Source: JAIBJN01 sp963775395
GTDB taxonomy: Bacteria > Actinomycetota > Thermoleophilia > Gaiellales > Gaiellaceae
DNA length: 64,000 bases
Assembly: GCA_963775395.1 (NCBI GenBank)
Contig: CAVZIX010000005.1
Span: 1 to 64,000 of the forward strand
Direction of reading: 5' to 3'
The translations under genes were made by a program, and so were the position numbers. This document shows, piece after piece, positions 41,740 through 55,600 of this stretch; positions within the stretch are counted from its first letter, which is position 1; every line of letters starts with the position of its first letter. The notes under the pieces are model-generated. The model was not told where the DNA came from and made no database searches. It saw only the letters and a program-made list of their open reading frames with translations.

Positions 41740-43404
41740 CTAGAAAACGGGTGTCTCGCGCCAGGTGCCCCAGACCTCGCGCAGCGCGTCGCACATCTCA
41801 CCCATGGTCACATACACGCGCGAGGCATCGACGATGGCCGGCATGAGGTTCCGGTCGTCGACGGCCGCGTCGGCCTTCAGCCTGGCGAGCGCCTCCTCCG
41901 CCGCCGCGGTGTCGCGGCGCCCCTTGAGCGCCTGGACTCGCGCCACCTGCTTGTCCTCGAGCGCCTGGTCGATCCTGAGGATCTCGATCGGCTGGGCGTC
42001 CTCCTCCTGGAAGCGGTTCACGCCGACGATGACGCGCTGCCCCGCCTCCACCTCGTTCTGGTAGCGGAAGGAGGCCTCTGCGATCTCGCGCTGGAAGAAG
42101 TTGTCCCGGATCGCGGCCACGACGCCGCCGAGCTCGCGGATGCGCCCGAAGTAGTCGTAGGCCTCCGCCTCGAGCCTGTTCGTCAGGTCCTCGACGAAGT
42201 ACGAGCCGCCGAGCGGGTCGATCGTGTCGGTCACGCCGGTCTCGTGCGCGATCACCTGCTGGGTCCTGAGGGCAAGCTTCGCGGCGTGCTCGGTCGGCAG
42301 CGCGAGCGCCTCGTCGAAGGAGTTCGTGTGCAGCGACTGCGTCCCGCCGAGGACGGCCGCGAGGGCCTCGATCGCGGTGCGGACGATGTTCACCTCGGGC
42401 TGCTGCGCGGTCAGCGAGACGCCGGCGGTCTGCGTGTGGAAGCGCATGAGCCACGAGCGCGGGTTCTTCGCCCCGTACCGCTCGCGGAGCTCGCGCGCCC
42501 AGATGCGCCGGGCGGCGCGGTACTTCGCGATCTCCTCGAAGAAGTCGATGTGCGCGTTGAAGAAGAAGGAGAGCCTGGGGGCGAAGTCGTCGACGTCGAG
42601 GCCTCGGGCCACCGCCGCCTCGACGTAGGCGAACCCGTCGGCGAGGGTGAAGGCGAGCTCCTGCGCGGCGGTCGAGCCGGCCTCGCGGATGTGGTACCCG
42701 GAGATCGAGACCGGGTGCCACTGGGGCACCTCCTTCGCGCAGAACTCGATCATGTCCACGCACAGGCGCATGGACGGCTCGGGCGGGAAGATCCATTCCT
42801 TCTGCGCGATGTACTCCTTGAGGATGTCCGTCTGGATCGTCCCGCGCAGCCGGTCGCGTGAGACGCCCTGCTCCTCGCCCACGCAGATGTAGAACGCGAG
42901 GAGCATCGCCGCCGGCGCGTTGATCGTCATCGAGGTCGAGACCTCGTCGAGGGGGATGCCCGCGAACAGCTGCTCCATGTCCTCGAGCGAGTCGATCGCG
43001 ACGCCCTCGCGCCCGACCTCGCCGAGCGACTTCGAATGGTCGGAGTCGTAGCCCATCAGCGTCGGCATGTCGAAGGCGGTCGAGAGCCCCGTCTGGCCGT
43101 GCTCGAGGAGGTAGCGGAAGCGGATGTTCGTCTCCTCGGCGGTGCCGAAGCCGGCGAACTGCCGCATCGTCCACAGCCTCCCGCGATACATGGACGGGTA
43201 GACGCCGCGCGTGAACGGATAGACGCCCGGGTAGCCGAGGTCCCGCTCGTAGTCGATCTCGACCGAGTCGGGCGAGTAGAGGGGCTCGACGGGCAGGCCC
43301 GACATCGTCGTGAAGAGCGCGTCTCGCTCCGGCTTCGCGTCGTACAGCTCGCGCCGCCACTCCTCGGTCGCGTCGAGCCGCCGGGGATCCTCGGTCGTGG
43401 CCAT
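41740..43404 (-). CDS. Methylmalonyl-CoA mutase, catalytic subunit without B12 domain
   Basis: A 554-residue catalytic TIM-barrel subunit of an acyl-CoA mutase. Typical blocks: YPGVYPFTRGVYPSMYRGRLWTMRQFAGFG, TGLSTAFDMPTLMGYDSDH, EVSTSMTINAPA, YHIREAGSTAAQELAFTLADG, RFHTQTAGVSLTAQQPEVNIVR and GGTQSLHTNSFDEALALP. It stops before the cobalamin-binding domain, so it must use a separate small subunit; that at 2510-2911 is the candidate. The wording is closest to methylmalonyl-CoA mutase rather than isobutyryl- or ethylmalonyl-CoA mutase, but specificity is inferred. No MeaB-like GTPase gene is adjacent. Confidence 0.92.
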   Translation of the reverse strand: MATTEDPRRLDATEEWRRELYDAKPERDALFTTMSGLPVEPLYSPDSVEIDYERDLGYPGVYPFTRGVYPSMYRGRLWTMRQFAGFGTAEETNIRFRYLLEHGQTGLSTAFDMPTLMGYDSDHSKSLGEVGREGVAIDSLEDMEQLFAGIPLDEVSTSMTINAPAAMLLAFYICVGEEQGVSRDRLRGTIQTDILKEYIAQKEWIFPPEPSMRLCVDMIEFCAKEVPQWHPVSISGYHIREAGSTAAQELAFTLADGFAYVEAAVARGLDVDDFAPRLSFFFNAHIDFFEEIAKYRAARRIWARELRERYGAKNPRSWLMRFHTQTAGVSLTAQQPEVNIVRTAIEALAAVLGGTQSLHTNSFDEALALPTEHAAKLALRTQQVIAHETGVTDTIDPLGGSYFVEDLTNRLEAEAYDYFGRIRELGGVVAAIRDNFFQREIAEASFRYQNEVEAGQRVIVGVNRFQEEDAQPIEILRIDQALEDKQVARVQALKGRRDTAAAEEALARLKADAAVDDRNLMPAIVDASRVYVTMGEMCDALREVWGTWRETPVF

Positions 43405-43616
43405 GTGGAGCGAAGTGTACGCAGGAAGAGGGCTGCGCTCACAACGCTAACCCTTTAGTTGAGGTTGATACTCCTCCCCCGGCCGGGGGACGGCCTTCTC
43501 CCCCGGCGTGGTGATCTCCGCCGCCTCATCCCGTTTTCATACCGGTTACTCGCTCTGAGCCTACGCCTGGCGCCGATTGGTTCGACAGACCAGAACGGCA
43601 CGACCCCGGCTTACCC
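43405..43616. promoter_or_regulatory. Divergent promoter region of mutase and giant surface protein
   Basis: A 212-bp gap. CCCCC-GGCC-GGGGG (43476-43489) is a perfect GC palindrome. TTGATACT at about 43465-43472 is the most promoter-like hexamer on the plus strand. No RNA element was recognised. Confidence 0.3.
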
Positions 43617-46600
43617 ATGGCGACCATCCCTCCACTGCGGCCCCTCGACGACGGCTCGTCCGACGAGCGCGCTGCTGTCCTGCGCGGCGCTTCGCCCGTG
43701 AAGACAGCCGCGGCGATCGCGGCCGCCGCGGCTGTCTTCCTCCTCATCGTCGTGATCGCCGGCGTCGGTCGGCTCGACGCCGACGTCAGCTTCCTCGAGG
43801 ACGCGCTCGGCCCCGAGAAGTCGGAGGCTCCGCTCGACCGCACCCCCGCTCCGGGCGTCGACGTGCGCATCAACGCCGAGGGCTACACCGTCTCGCACTG
43901 GGGCGCGTCCGTCTCGGTCGTGTCGGAGGACGTGGGAGGCGCTCGGTGGCGCAACCACGTCCACGGTGTCACGCGCGAGACGGACTTCGGGAGCGAGACC
44001 ATCGTCGTCGACGGGACCCGCACCGAGAAGTTCCTCACGGTCACCGAGCGCCAGGGCGAGAAGACCTGGCGCTGGAAGCTCGCCACGCGCCTCGTCCCCC
44101 GTCTCGGCGACGACGGCGCGGTCAGCTTCCTCGACAAGACCGACAACCACGTCACGAGCCTCGTGATCGACCCGGTGCAGATCCTCGACCGCTCCGGCAA
44201 GGAGATCACCCCGGAGGGCCTGCGCTGGAACCTCGAGAAGGGCGACTCGGGCTGGTGGCTGACACTCGACCTCGACGACGCCGAGCTCCCCCTCCCCTAC
44301 GTCATCGACCCTGCCGTCTCCTACCGGACGTCGGCCACGGCGAACAACGGCGCCGGAGCGACGACCATCACGATCAACAAGCCGACCGGCACGGTGGACA
44401 AGGACCTGATGGTCGCGCTCGTCTCGATCCGCGGCACCGCGACAGTCACCGCCCCCGTCGGGTGGGTCCAGGTCGTGAACTCCGCCTACAGCTTCTATCT
44501 GCGCAAGACGGTCTGGTACAAGGTCGCGACCGCGTCGGAGCCCGCGAACTACCAGTGGACCTTCAGCGCGAGCACCGCGGCTGCGGGCGGCATCGCGTCC
44601 TTCTACGGCGTCCGCACCACGAACCCGGTCAACATCGCGGACACGACCCCGCAGACCGCCAACTCGAACACCGTGACGGCGACCTCGGTCACCACGACGG
44701 AGAACGACGCGCTCGCCCTCGCCCTCTTCACAGACCGGATCGATACCGCGTTCACCCCGGCGGCCGGGATGACCGAGCGCTTCGAGAGCCGGTCGACCGG
44801 CGGCGGCGGGATCTCGGTGGCGCTCGACTCGATGATCCAGCTCACGGCCGGCGCGACCGGCAACAAGACCTCCACGGTCACGAGCGCGCGCAACTCGGGC
44901 ACGCAGGTCGCCTTCAACGTCGACATCGCCGCGCCGACCGGCACCGTGACGGACCCGGGCGCCAACCTCGCCGGCACCGTCGTCCTCAACGCGAGCGTGA
45001 GCGACGCCGACTCCGCCGTCGCGAGTGTCCAGTTCCAGCGCTCGCCCGCGAACGCCGGCACCTGGACGAACATCGGCGCCGCCGACACGACCGCGCCCTA
45101 CACCGCGTCCTTCGACACGACGGGCGTTACGGACGGCCTCTACGACCTCCGCGTCGTCATGATCGACGTCGCCAACAACACCGCCAACTCGGCGGTCGTC
45201 GAGGACCGCCGGGTCGACAACACGGCCCCCGGCTCGACGACCACGTTCCCGACCGCGACGACCTACAGCGCCTCCGGCTGGAACGCCGGCTGCGGCACGA
45301 GCGGCTTCTGCGGCACGGCCTCCGACGCCGGCTCCGGCGTCCAGGGGGTGCAGGTCTCCATCCGGCAGGGCACCGGCAACTACTGGAGCGGCGGCGCCTT
45401 CTCGAGCGGCTCCGAGGTCTGGAACAACACCACCTACGCGACGGGCAACTGGTCGTATGCCTTCGCCGCCTCGAGCTTCCCGGCCGACGGCAGCTACACC
45501 GTGCGCGTGCGCGCCACCGACGTTGTCGGCAACGTCCAGGCGCCGACCAGCACGACCTTCACGATCGACACGACGGCTCCGCAGACGACGATCGACTCGA
45601 ACCCGACGAACCCGACCGGCTCGAGCTCGGCAGCGTTCACCTTCAGCTCGAGCGAGGGCGGCTCGACCTTCCAGTGCCGCCTCGACGGCGGCGCCTGGAC
45701 GAGCTGCACGAGCCCGCAGAACTACACGAGCCTCACCGACGCCAGCCACACCTTCGACGTTCGCGCGAGTGACCCGGTCGGCAACCAGGACGCCTCCGCG
45801 GCGAGCTACACGTGGCTCGTCGACACGACCGCGCCGTCCTCCACCACGACCTTCCCGGCCGCGAGCGGCGAGTACAACCTCGCCGGCTGGAACGCCGGCT
45901 GCGCCACCAGCGGCCTCTGCGGCACGTACGGCGACGGCGCCGGCTCCGGCGTCTCGCAGGTGCAGGTCTCGATCCGCCGCGGCGCGGGCAACTACTGGAA
46001 CGGCACCGCGTTCGCGAGCGGCGCCGAGGTCTGGAACACGGCGACCCTCGTCGCCGGCAACTGGTCGTACACCTTCCCCGCTTCGAGCTTCCCGGCCGAC
46101 GACGGCTACACGGTGCGCGTGCGCGCGGTCGACGCGGTGTCGAACACGCAGACGCCCGCGAGCCGGACCTTCACCTACGACGCGACCAACCCGAGCGCCC
46201 TCTTCACGTTCCCGGCCTCGAGCGGCAACTACACGACCGCCGGATGGAACGCGGGCTGCGCGACGAGCGGCTTCTGCGGCACGCACTCGGACGCTGGCTC
46301 GGGCGTCCAGTCGGTGCAGGTCTCGGTGCGCCGCGTCTCCACCGGCAACTACTGGAACGGCACCGCCTTCTCCTCGGGCTCGGAGGTCTTCCAGACCGCG
46401 ACGCTCGTCGGCGGCAACTGGTCGCTGGCCTTCGCCGGCTCCAACTTCCCGGCCGACGGCGACTACACGGTCCACGTGCGCGCGACCGACGACGCCGGCA
46501 ACACCGAGACCGGCCCGTCGCGCACGTTCAAGATCGACAACACCGCCCCCGCGTCGACCACGACCTTCCCGGCCTCCTCGGGGATCTACTCGAGCGCGGG

Positions 46601-49600
46601 CTGGAACGCGGGCTGCGCCACGATCGGCCTCTGCGGGACGCAGTCCGACGCCGGCTCCGGGGTCTCCCAGGTGCAGGTCTCGCTGCGGCAGGGCACGGGC
46701 AACTACTGGAACGGCACCGGCTTCTCCAGCGGCTCCGAGGTCTGGAACACGGCGAGCCTCGCAGGCGGCAACTGGTCGTACGCCTTCGCCGCCGCGAGCT
46801 TCCCCGCCGACGGCTCCTACACCGTGCGCGTGCGCGGGACCGACGTGGCCGGCAACGTCGAGACGCCGTCGAGCCGTAGTTTCACGATCGACCGGGCGGC
46901 GCCCCAGACGACGATCGACTCCTCGCCCTCGAACCCCACGGGCTCGAACGGTGCGAGCTTCGACTTCTCCTCGAGCGAGGGCGGCTCGACCTTCCAGTGC
47001 CGCATCGACGGCGGCTCCTGGACGAGCTGTACGAGCCCGCAGAGCTACTCGAGCCTCTCCGACGCCAGCCACACCTTCGACGTGCGCGCCACCGACCAGG
47101 CCGGCAACCAGGACGCGTCCCCGGCGAGCTACACGTGGCTCGTCGACACGACTGCGCCGACCTCGACCGCGAGCTTCCCGGCTGCATCGGGCAGCTACAC
47201 GGCGACCGAGTGGAACGCCGGCTGCGGCACGGCCGGTCTCTGCGGCACCTACGGCGACGGCGCCGGCTCCGGCGTCGCCGAGGTCGAGATCTCGATCCGC
47301 CAGGGCAGCGGCAACTACTGGGACGGTGCGGGCTTCTCGAGCGGCTCCGAAGTCTGGAACGACGCGACGATCGGCGGCGGCAACTGGTCGTACGCCTTCG
47401 CGGCAGCGAGCTTCGCGGCCGACGGCTCCTACACCGTGCGCGTGCGCGCCCGCGACGCGGTCGCGAACACGCAGACCCCCACGAGCCGCACCTTCACCTT
47501 CGACGCGACCGCCCCGAGCGCCGCCGTCGACTTCCCCCAGGACGCCGAGGACTACAACGTGGCGGGCTGGGACGCGGGCTGCGCCACCAGCGGGCTCTGC
47601 GGCACCTACTCGGACACCACGTCCGGCGTCGCCGAGGTCGAGGTCTCCGTCCGCCGCGGCACCGGCAACTACTGGGACGGCACCGGCTTCACGAGCGCCT
47701 TCGAGGTCTGGAACGACGCCACCCTCGCAGCCGGCGACTGGGAGTACGCCCTCGACTCGTCCGACTTCCCCGCCGAAGGCAACTACACGGTCCGCGTCCG
47801 CGCCACCGACAACGCGGGCAACATGGCTGCCCCCTCGAGCCTCACCTTCACGTACGACACCACGGCTCCGCAGACGACGATCGACGACGGGCCTGCGAGC
47901 CCGACGACGTCGACCGATCCGAGCTTCGAGTTCTCCGCGAGCGAGCCCGGCTCGACCTTCGAGTGCCGGCGCGACGGCGGCGCCTGGAGCGCCTGCACGA
48001 GCCCGAAGGACTACACCGGCCTTTCTGACGGCAGCCACACGTTCGACGTGCGCGCCACGGACACCGCCGGCAACACCGACGCCTCCCCCGCGAGCCAGAC
48101 CTGGGTGATCGACACGGCAGCGCCGAGCTCCACCGCCGCGTTCCCGGTCGCCTCCGGCAACTACACGGTCGCCGAGTGGAACGCCGGCTGCCCGACGAGC
48201 GGCCTCTGCGGCACCTACTCGGACGGCTCCGGCTCCGGCGTCGTGGACGTCGAGGTCTCCATCCGCCAGGGCTCCGGCGACTACTGGGACGGCACCGGCT
48301 TCACGAGCACCTCCGAGGTCTGGGACGCCGCCACGATCGCCGGCGGCGACTGGGAGTACGGCTTCGACGCGGCGAACTTCCCCGCCGACGGCAGCTACAC
48401 GGTGCGCGTCCGCGCGCATGACGACGCCGGCAACACCGAGTCACCGTCCGCGCGCACCTTCGACTTCGACGCGACCGAGCCCGAGACGACGATCGACTCT
48501 GTCCAGCCCGACCCCACCAACTCGCCGAACGCGACCTTCGACTTCTCGTCGAACGAGCCCGGCTCGACCTTCGAGTGCAGCATCGACGGCGGCGCGTGGA
48601 GCGTCTGCACCAGCCCGAAGAACTACCTCGGCCTGGCCGACGGGTCGCACAGCTTCGACGTGCGCGCGACCGACCCGGCCGGCAACACCGACGGCAACCC
48701 GGCGACCACCTTCTGGAGCGTTGACACCGTCGATCCGAGCGCCCTCTACAGCTTCCCGGCGGGAGGCGCCTCGTACAACGCGGCCGGCTGGAACGCGGGC
48801 TGCGCGACCAACGGCGCCTGCGGGACGTACTCGGACTCCGGCTCGGGCGTCGCCCAGGTCGAGGTCTCGGTGAAGCGCGTAGCTACCGACCTCTACTGGG
48901 ACGGCGACTCCTTCGACGCCGCCTCGGAGACCTACGTCTCGGCCACACTCGGCGGCGGCGACTGGTCGCTCGCCTTCCCGGCGGCCAACTTCCCGGCCGA
49001 CGGCTCCTACACCCTGCACGTCCGCGCCACCGACGACGCGGGCAACACCGAGACCGGCCCGTCGCGGACGTTCACGTTCGACACGACGGCGCCTCAGACG
49101 ACGCTCGACTCGAGCCCGTCCAACCCGACGACCTCGACCTCTGCCAACTTCGACTTCTCCTCGAGCGAGGGCGGCTCGACCTTCCAGTGCCGCCTCGACG
49201 GCGGCGCCTGGAGCGCTTGCACCAGCCCGAAGAGCTACGCGAGCCTGACGGACGGCAGCCACACCTTCGACGTGCGCGCCACCGACCAGGCCGGCAACAC
49301 GGACACGAGCCCCTCGAGCTTCACGTGGACGGTCGACACGACCGCGCCGAGCTCGACGACGAGCTTCCCGGCGGCAAGCGCCGAGTACAACGTCGCCGGC
49401 TGGAACGCCGGCTGCCCGACGAGCGGGCTCTGCGGAACCTACGGCGACGGCCCGGTCGGCTCGGGCGTCGACACGGTCGAGGTGTCGATCCGCCGCGACT
49501 CGACGGGTCTCTACTGGAACGGCGCTTCGTTCTCCGCCGGCAGCGAGACCTGGGCAAACGCGGCCCTCGCGAGCGGCGACTGGTCGCGCGCCTTCCCGGC

Positions 49601-52600
49601 CTCGAGCTTCCCGGCCGACGGCGCCTACACCGTGCGCGTCCGCGCGACGGACGAGGCGGGCAACGCCCAGACGCCCGCGAGCCGCACCTTCACCTTCGAC
49701 GGCACCGCCCCCACGGGCGCGCTGACGGCGCCGGCCGACGGCGCGGCCCTGCGCGGGGCATCGGTCGCCGTCTCCTCGGACTCGGCCGACGCCGGCTCCG
49801 GCGTCGCCTCCGCCGAGTTCCAGCGGCGGCCCGCCGGCGGCGGCGCCTGGACGACCATCGGCACGGACGCGAACGCCCCCTACTCGGTCAACTGGAACAC
49901 CACCGCGCTCGGCGACGGCGACTACGACCTGCGCGTCGTCACCACCGACGACGCCGGCAACACCTTCACCTCCGCCACCCGCACGGTCACCGTCGACAAC
50001 ACCGCGCCGAGCTCCGCCACGCTGGACACGCTCCCCGACGCCGTCCGCAACGGGCAGCAGCTCACCGGCTCGGCCGCGGACGCGGGCTCGGGCGTCGACT
50101 CTCTGACCTACCTCTACTGCGAGGGCACCTCCTGCTCCCCGTCCACGCCCATCGGCTCCAGCTCCACGGGCCCGAGCTACGGCGTCACGTGGTCGAGCCA
50201 GCCCGCCGACGGCGACGTCCGCGTCCTCGTCCGCGCGGCCGACGAGGCCGGCAACACGCTCGACTCCGCGGTCCAGACCGTCCTCGTCGACAACACGAAC
50301 CCGACCGGGTCCCTCACCGCCCCCGCGAACGGCGCCGAGCTCGCCGGCACGGTGGCCGTCTCCTCGGACTCGGCCGACTCCGGCTCCGGCGTCGCCTCCG
50401 CGGAGTTCCAGCGGCGGCCCGCGGGCGGCGGCGCCTGGACGACCATCGGCACCGACGCGAACGCCCCCTACTCGGTCAACTGGAACACCACCGCGCTCGG
50501 CGACGGCGACTACGACCTCCGCGTCGTCACCACCGACGACGCCGGCAACACCACCACCTCGGCCACCCGCACCGTCCGCGTCGACAACACGCCCCCGACC
50601 GTCTCCCTCACGGCGCCCGCCGGCTTCGTCAACGGCGCCGCGCCCGATCCGTTCACCGCCACCGCCACGACTCCCGACGGCGACGTCGACCAGGTCGAGC
50701 TCTTCCGCTGCTCCGACGCGAGCGCGAACTGCGGCGCGGGCTCGTGGGTCTCACTCGGCGTCGACGCGAACGCCCCTTACTCGGCCTCGTGGCCGATCGA
50801 CGCCGACGGCAACCGCGCGCTGCGCGCGATCGCGACCGACGGCAGTGGCAACACCGGCTCGGACGTCGTCAACGTGACGATCGACCGGACGAACCCGACC
50901 GGCGCTCTGACCGCTCCGGCTGACGGCGCCTTCGTGACCGGCACCCTCGCCGTCGAGTCCAGCTCGGCCGACGCCGGCTCGGGCGTCGACTCCGCGGAGT
51001 TCCAGCGGCGGCCCGCAGGCGGCGGCGCCTGGACGACCGTCGGCACGGACACGAACGCGCCCTACTCGGTCAACTGGAACACCTCGGCCCTGAGCGACGG
51101 CGACTACGACCTCCGCGTCATCACGACCGACGACGCCGGCAACACCTTCACCTCCGCCACCCGCACCGTCACCGTGGACAACTCGGCCCCGTCGGCGCCG
51201 AACGTCACGCTCTCCGAGTCGAGCCCGTTCGCCCACGTCACCGGCAGCGAGATCTTCGTCAACACCGGCCAGACGGGCACGTACGACGTCGACGCGACGA
51301 CCTCCGACGCGCACTCGGGCATCGACAAGGTGCGCTTCCCCGGCCCGACCGAGGACTCGACGAGCCCGTACCAGGCCTCATACGACCTCGACGACCTGAC
51401 CGGCGCGCAAACCGTCACCGCCTTTAACGGCGTCGGCCTCACCGCCTCGAGCCCCCTCACCGTCACGCCCGACACGGCTGCGCCCGCCGGCGGGTCGGTC
51501 TCCTACCCGGACGGCTACGACGCCGACGGCAACGTCACCATCGTCGTCGACTCCGGCACGGACGCGCTCTCCGGCATCGCACCCGGCTCGGCCGTCCTCG
51601 AGCGGCGCACCGCGGCCCTCTCAGACGGCTCCTGCGACGCGTTCGCCGGCGCCTGGACGGCTGTGACGAGCCCGAACACGGTCGCCTCCGGCCTCTGCGC
51701 CCAGTACCGGTACCGCGTCTCCGACCGCGTCGGCAACGAGGCCGTCCACACCTCGGGCAACGTCGTCAAGGTCGACCTGGTCGATCCGTCGGCGCCCGCG
51801 CTGACGCTCGACGAGTCCAGCCCGCACGCGCACGTCGCCGGCACCGAGATCTTCCTCAACACGGACGAGTCGGGCACGTTCGACGTCGAGGCCTCGAGCT
51901 CCGACGCGGTCTCCGGCATCGCCAAGATCGCGTTCCCGAACGGTGTGGACGACACGAGCGTGCCGTACGCGGCCACCTACGACTTCGACGACCTGCTCGG
52001 CAACCAGACGGTCACGGCGCACGACCGCGCGGGCAACACGGCGGACTCCAGCTTCACCGTCCGCGAAGACGTGACCGCCCCGTCGACGACGGACGACACG
52101 AGCACGATCGGCTCGAGCTGGAAGACGGCTCCGGTGACGGTCACCCTCACGCCGAGCGACGCGCGTTCCGGCGTGGCGGCGACGTACTACACGACCGACG
52201 GCAGCGTCCCGACGACGAGCTCGTCCGAGGGCACCTCGATCGACCTCACCGCCGACGGCGTCTACACGATCCGCTACTTCTCAGTCGACAACGTCGGCAA
52301 CGTCGAGCCCGTCCGCACGGCCTTCACCGCAGATCCGGATCGACACGACTGCACCGGGCACGCCCGTGATCTCGCTGAACGAGACGAGCCAGTACGCGCA
52401 CGTCTCCGGCGGCGAGATCTTCGTCAACTCGGACGAGAACGGCACGTTCGGCGTCTCCGCGACGAGCTCCGACGCCGGTTCCGGGATCGACAAGATCGTC
52501 TTCCCGAACGGCGACGAGGACACGAACGCGCCCTTCACTGCCACCTACGACCTCGACGAGCTGAGCGGCTCCCAGACGGTCACCGCGCACGACGCGGCGG

Positions 52601-55600
52601 GCCTGACGGCAAGCGACACGTTCACGGTCACCCCGGACACGGCTGCGCCCACCGGCGGCTCCGTCTCCTACCCCGACGGCTACGACGCCGACGGCGTGGT
52701 CACGGTCGTCTTCAATCCCGGAACCGACGCGCTCTCCGGCCTCGACTTCGGCTCGGGCGTCCTCGAGCGGCGCACCACGCCTCTGACGGCCGGCGTCTGC
52801 GGCCCGTTCCTCGGCGGCTGGACGCCGGTCACGAGCCCGGACTCGGTCCCCTCCAACAACTGCGCCCGCTACCGCTACCGCATCTCCGACCGGGTCGGCA
52901 ACGAGGCCATCTACACGCTCCCGACGAGCACGGTCATGGTCGACACCAATGCGCCCGAGACGACCATCGACGTCGCCCCCGGCGATCCGTCGGGCGACGC
53001 CTCCCCGTCCTTCGAGTTCTCCTCGAGCGAGGGCGCCTCGACCTTCGAGTGCCGCCTCGACGGCGGCGCCTGGAGCGCGTGCACGAGCCCGAAGAGCTAC
53101 GCGAGCCTCGCCGACGGCAGCCACACCTTCCAGGTGCGCGCGATCGACCCCGCCGGCAACGCCGACCCCTCTCCGGCCAGCCACACCTGGACGGTCGACA
53201 CGGCCGCGCCGAACACGTCGCTCGACGACGTCCCGGCCGACCCGTCCAACGACGACGCTCCGACCTTCGAGTTCTCCGCGAGCGAGCCCGGCTCCACGTT
53301 CGAGTGCCGCGTCGACGCGGGCGCCTGGGCGACGTGCTCGAGCCCCGAGACGATCGGCCTCCTCTCCGACGGCAGCCACACGTTCTCCGTGCGCGCAATC
53401 GACGGGGCGGGCAACGTCGACGCCAGCCCGGCGGCCCACACGTGGACGGTCGACACCGTCGCGCCCGAGAGCTCCTTTACGGTCGTGCCCGCCGACCCGT
53501 CCAGCAACGCCACCCCGACCTTCGAGTTCTCCGCGAGCGAGCCCGGCTCCACGTTCGAGTGCCGCGTCGACAGCGGCGCCTGGGCGCCCTGCGCGAGCCC
53601 GGCGACCACCGCCCCGCTCGCCGACGGCAGCCACACGTTCTCCGTGCGCGCGACCGACCAGGCTGGCAACCAGGAGTCGACGCCCGAGTCCTACACCTGG
53701 CTCGTGGATGCCGGCGCCCCGAGCGTCCAGATCACCCAGCCCTCCGGCGCCGTGAACGCCTCCGACGCCGACCCGTACACCGTCACCGCCACGACCCCCG
53801 ACGGCGACGTCACGAGCGTGGAGTTCTTCCGCTGCTCCGACGCCTCAGCGGCCTGCGGCACCGGCTCCTGGGTCTCCCTCGGGACCGACGCCGCGGCCCC
53901 GTACGAGGCCTCCTGGCCGCTCGACGCCGACGGCAACCGCGCGTTGCGCGCCGTGGCCACGGACGCCGCCTCCAACACGGGCGCCGACGTCGTCGACGTG
54001 ACCATCGACCGCACCGTCCCGGCAACGACGATCGACTCCGGCCCCGCCGACCCGAGCGCGAGCGCGAACGCGAGCTTCACCTTCAGCTCGACCGAGCCCG
54101 GCGCGGGCTTCGAGTGCCGCCTCGACGGCGGCGCCTGGGGCCCGTGCACCAGCCCGAAGAGCTACACGAGCCTCGCCGAGGGCAACCACACCTTCCAGGT
54201 GCGCGCCGGTGACGCCGCGGGCAACGTCGACCCGACCCCGGCCAGCCGTAGCTGGACGGTGGACACGATCGCCCCGCAGACCACGATCGATGTCGCCCCG
54301 ACGCACCCGAGCGCCGACGCCTCGCCCGACTTCGAGTTCTCGGCGAACGAGCCCGGCTCGACCTTCGAGTGCCGCCTCGACGGCGGCGCCTGGGGCGCCT
54401 GCGCCAGCCCGACGGGCTACGCCGGCCTCGCCGACGGCAGCCACACCTTCCAGGTGCGCGCGACCGACCCGGCCGGCAACGTCGACGCAACGCCCGCGAC
54501 GCACACGTGGACGATCGACGCGACGGCGCCCGGCGGCGGCCTCGCCGACCCCGGCCAGTTCCTGCGCGGCACGGTCGCCCTCTCGGCCTCGCCGAGCGAC
54601 ACGGGCGCCGGCGTCCAGAGCGTCGACTTCCAGGTCTCCCCGGCCAACGCGGGCACGTGGACGTCGGTCGGCACCGACACGACGGATCCGTACTCGGTCA
54701 GCTGGGACACGACCGGCGCGGCGGACGGCCTCTACGACCTGCGCATCGTCGTCACCGACAACGTGGGCAACTCGAGCGCGTCCGCCGAGGTCGAAGACCG
54801 CCTCGTCGACAACACCGCCCCAGGGGCGACCATGAACGATCCCGGCGCGTACCTGCGCGGGACGGTCGCCCTCACCTCGAACACGAGCGACGCCGGCTCG
54901 GGCGTGGCGAGCGTCGCCTACCAGCGCTCCCTCGCTGGTGTCGGCGCCTGGACGTCCGTGGCACCCTCCTGGAACACGACGAGCGTCGCCGACGGCGTCT
55001 ACGACCTCCGGGTCGTCGTCATCGACAACGCCGGCAACTCGACCACCTCCCCGGTCCTCGCCAACCGGCGCGTGGACAACACGAAGCCGAGCGTCTCGTC
55101 CTCCGTCCCGGCGGACGGCACGACGATCGCGGCTGCCGGCGCCCTGCAGGTCGCCGCGAGCGAGGACGTGACCGGCATCGTCAACGCCGTGCTCGACGGC
55201 TCGGCGGCGCCCGCCCCGACCATTCTCGGCAACCTCGTCACCTACACGCAGGCCTTCGGCAACGGCCCGCACACACTGGCCGGCGAGCTCGAGGACCTGG
55301 CCGGCAACCGGCAGCCGTTCCGCGTCCACTTCACGATCTGGTCCGGCGCCACGGCCGACTATCCGTACATCGAGAAGAACTCCGAGGCCGCGACCATGTC
55401 CCTGCGCTCGCCGAGCGACACGACGACGGTGACGGTTCCGGCCGGCGCCTGGTCGGGCGCCCCGGCAGGCGACTGGCTCGTCCTCCGCCTCGACCCGCAG
55501 CCGGCCACCGGCGTCTCCGGCGGCTTCCAGGCGGCGAGCGAGGTCCTCAACGTGACCGCCTACTGGGCGCTCAACGGCGGCTCCGTGACGACCTTCGACC

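Noticed and set aside
43611..48419. A 1,602-codon minus-strand frame opposite the giant gene
   Set aside because: Val/Ala/Gly/Arg-rich repeats mirror the plus-strand repeats; the plus strand encodes recognisable Ig-like domains with conserved Cys and Trp.
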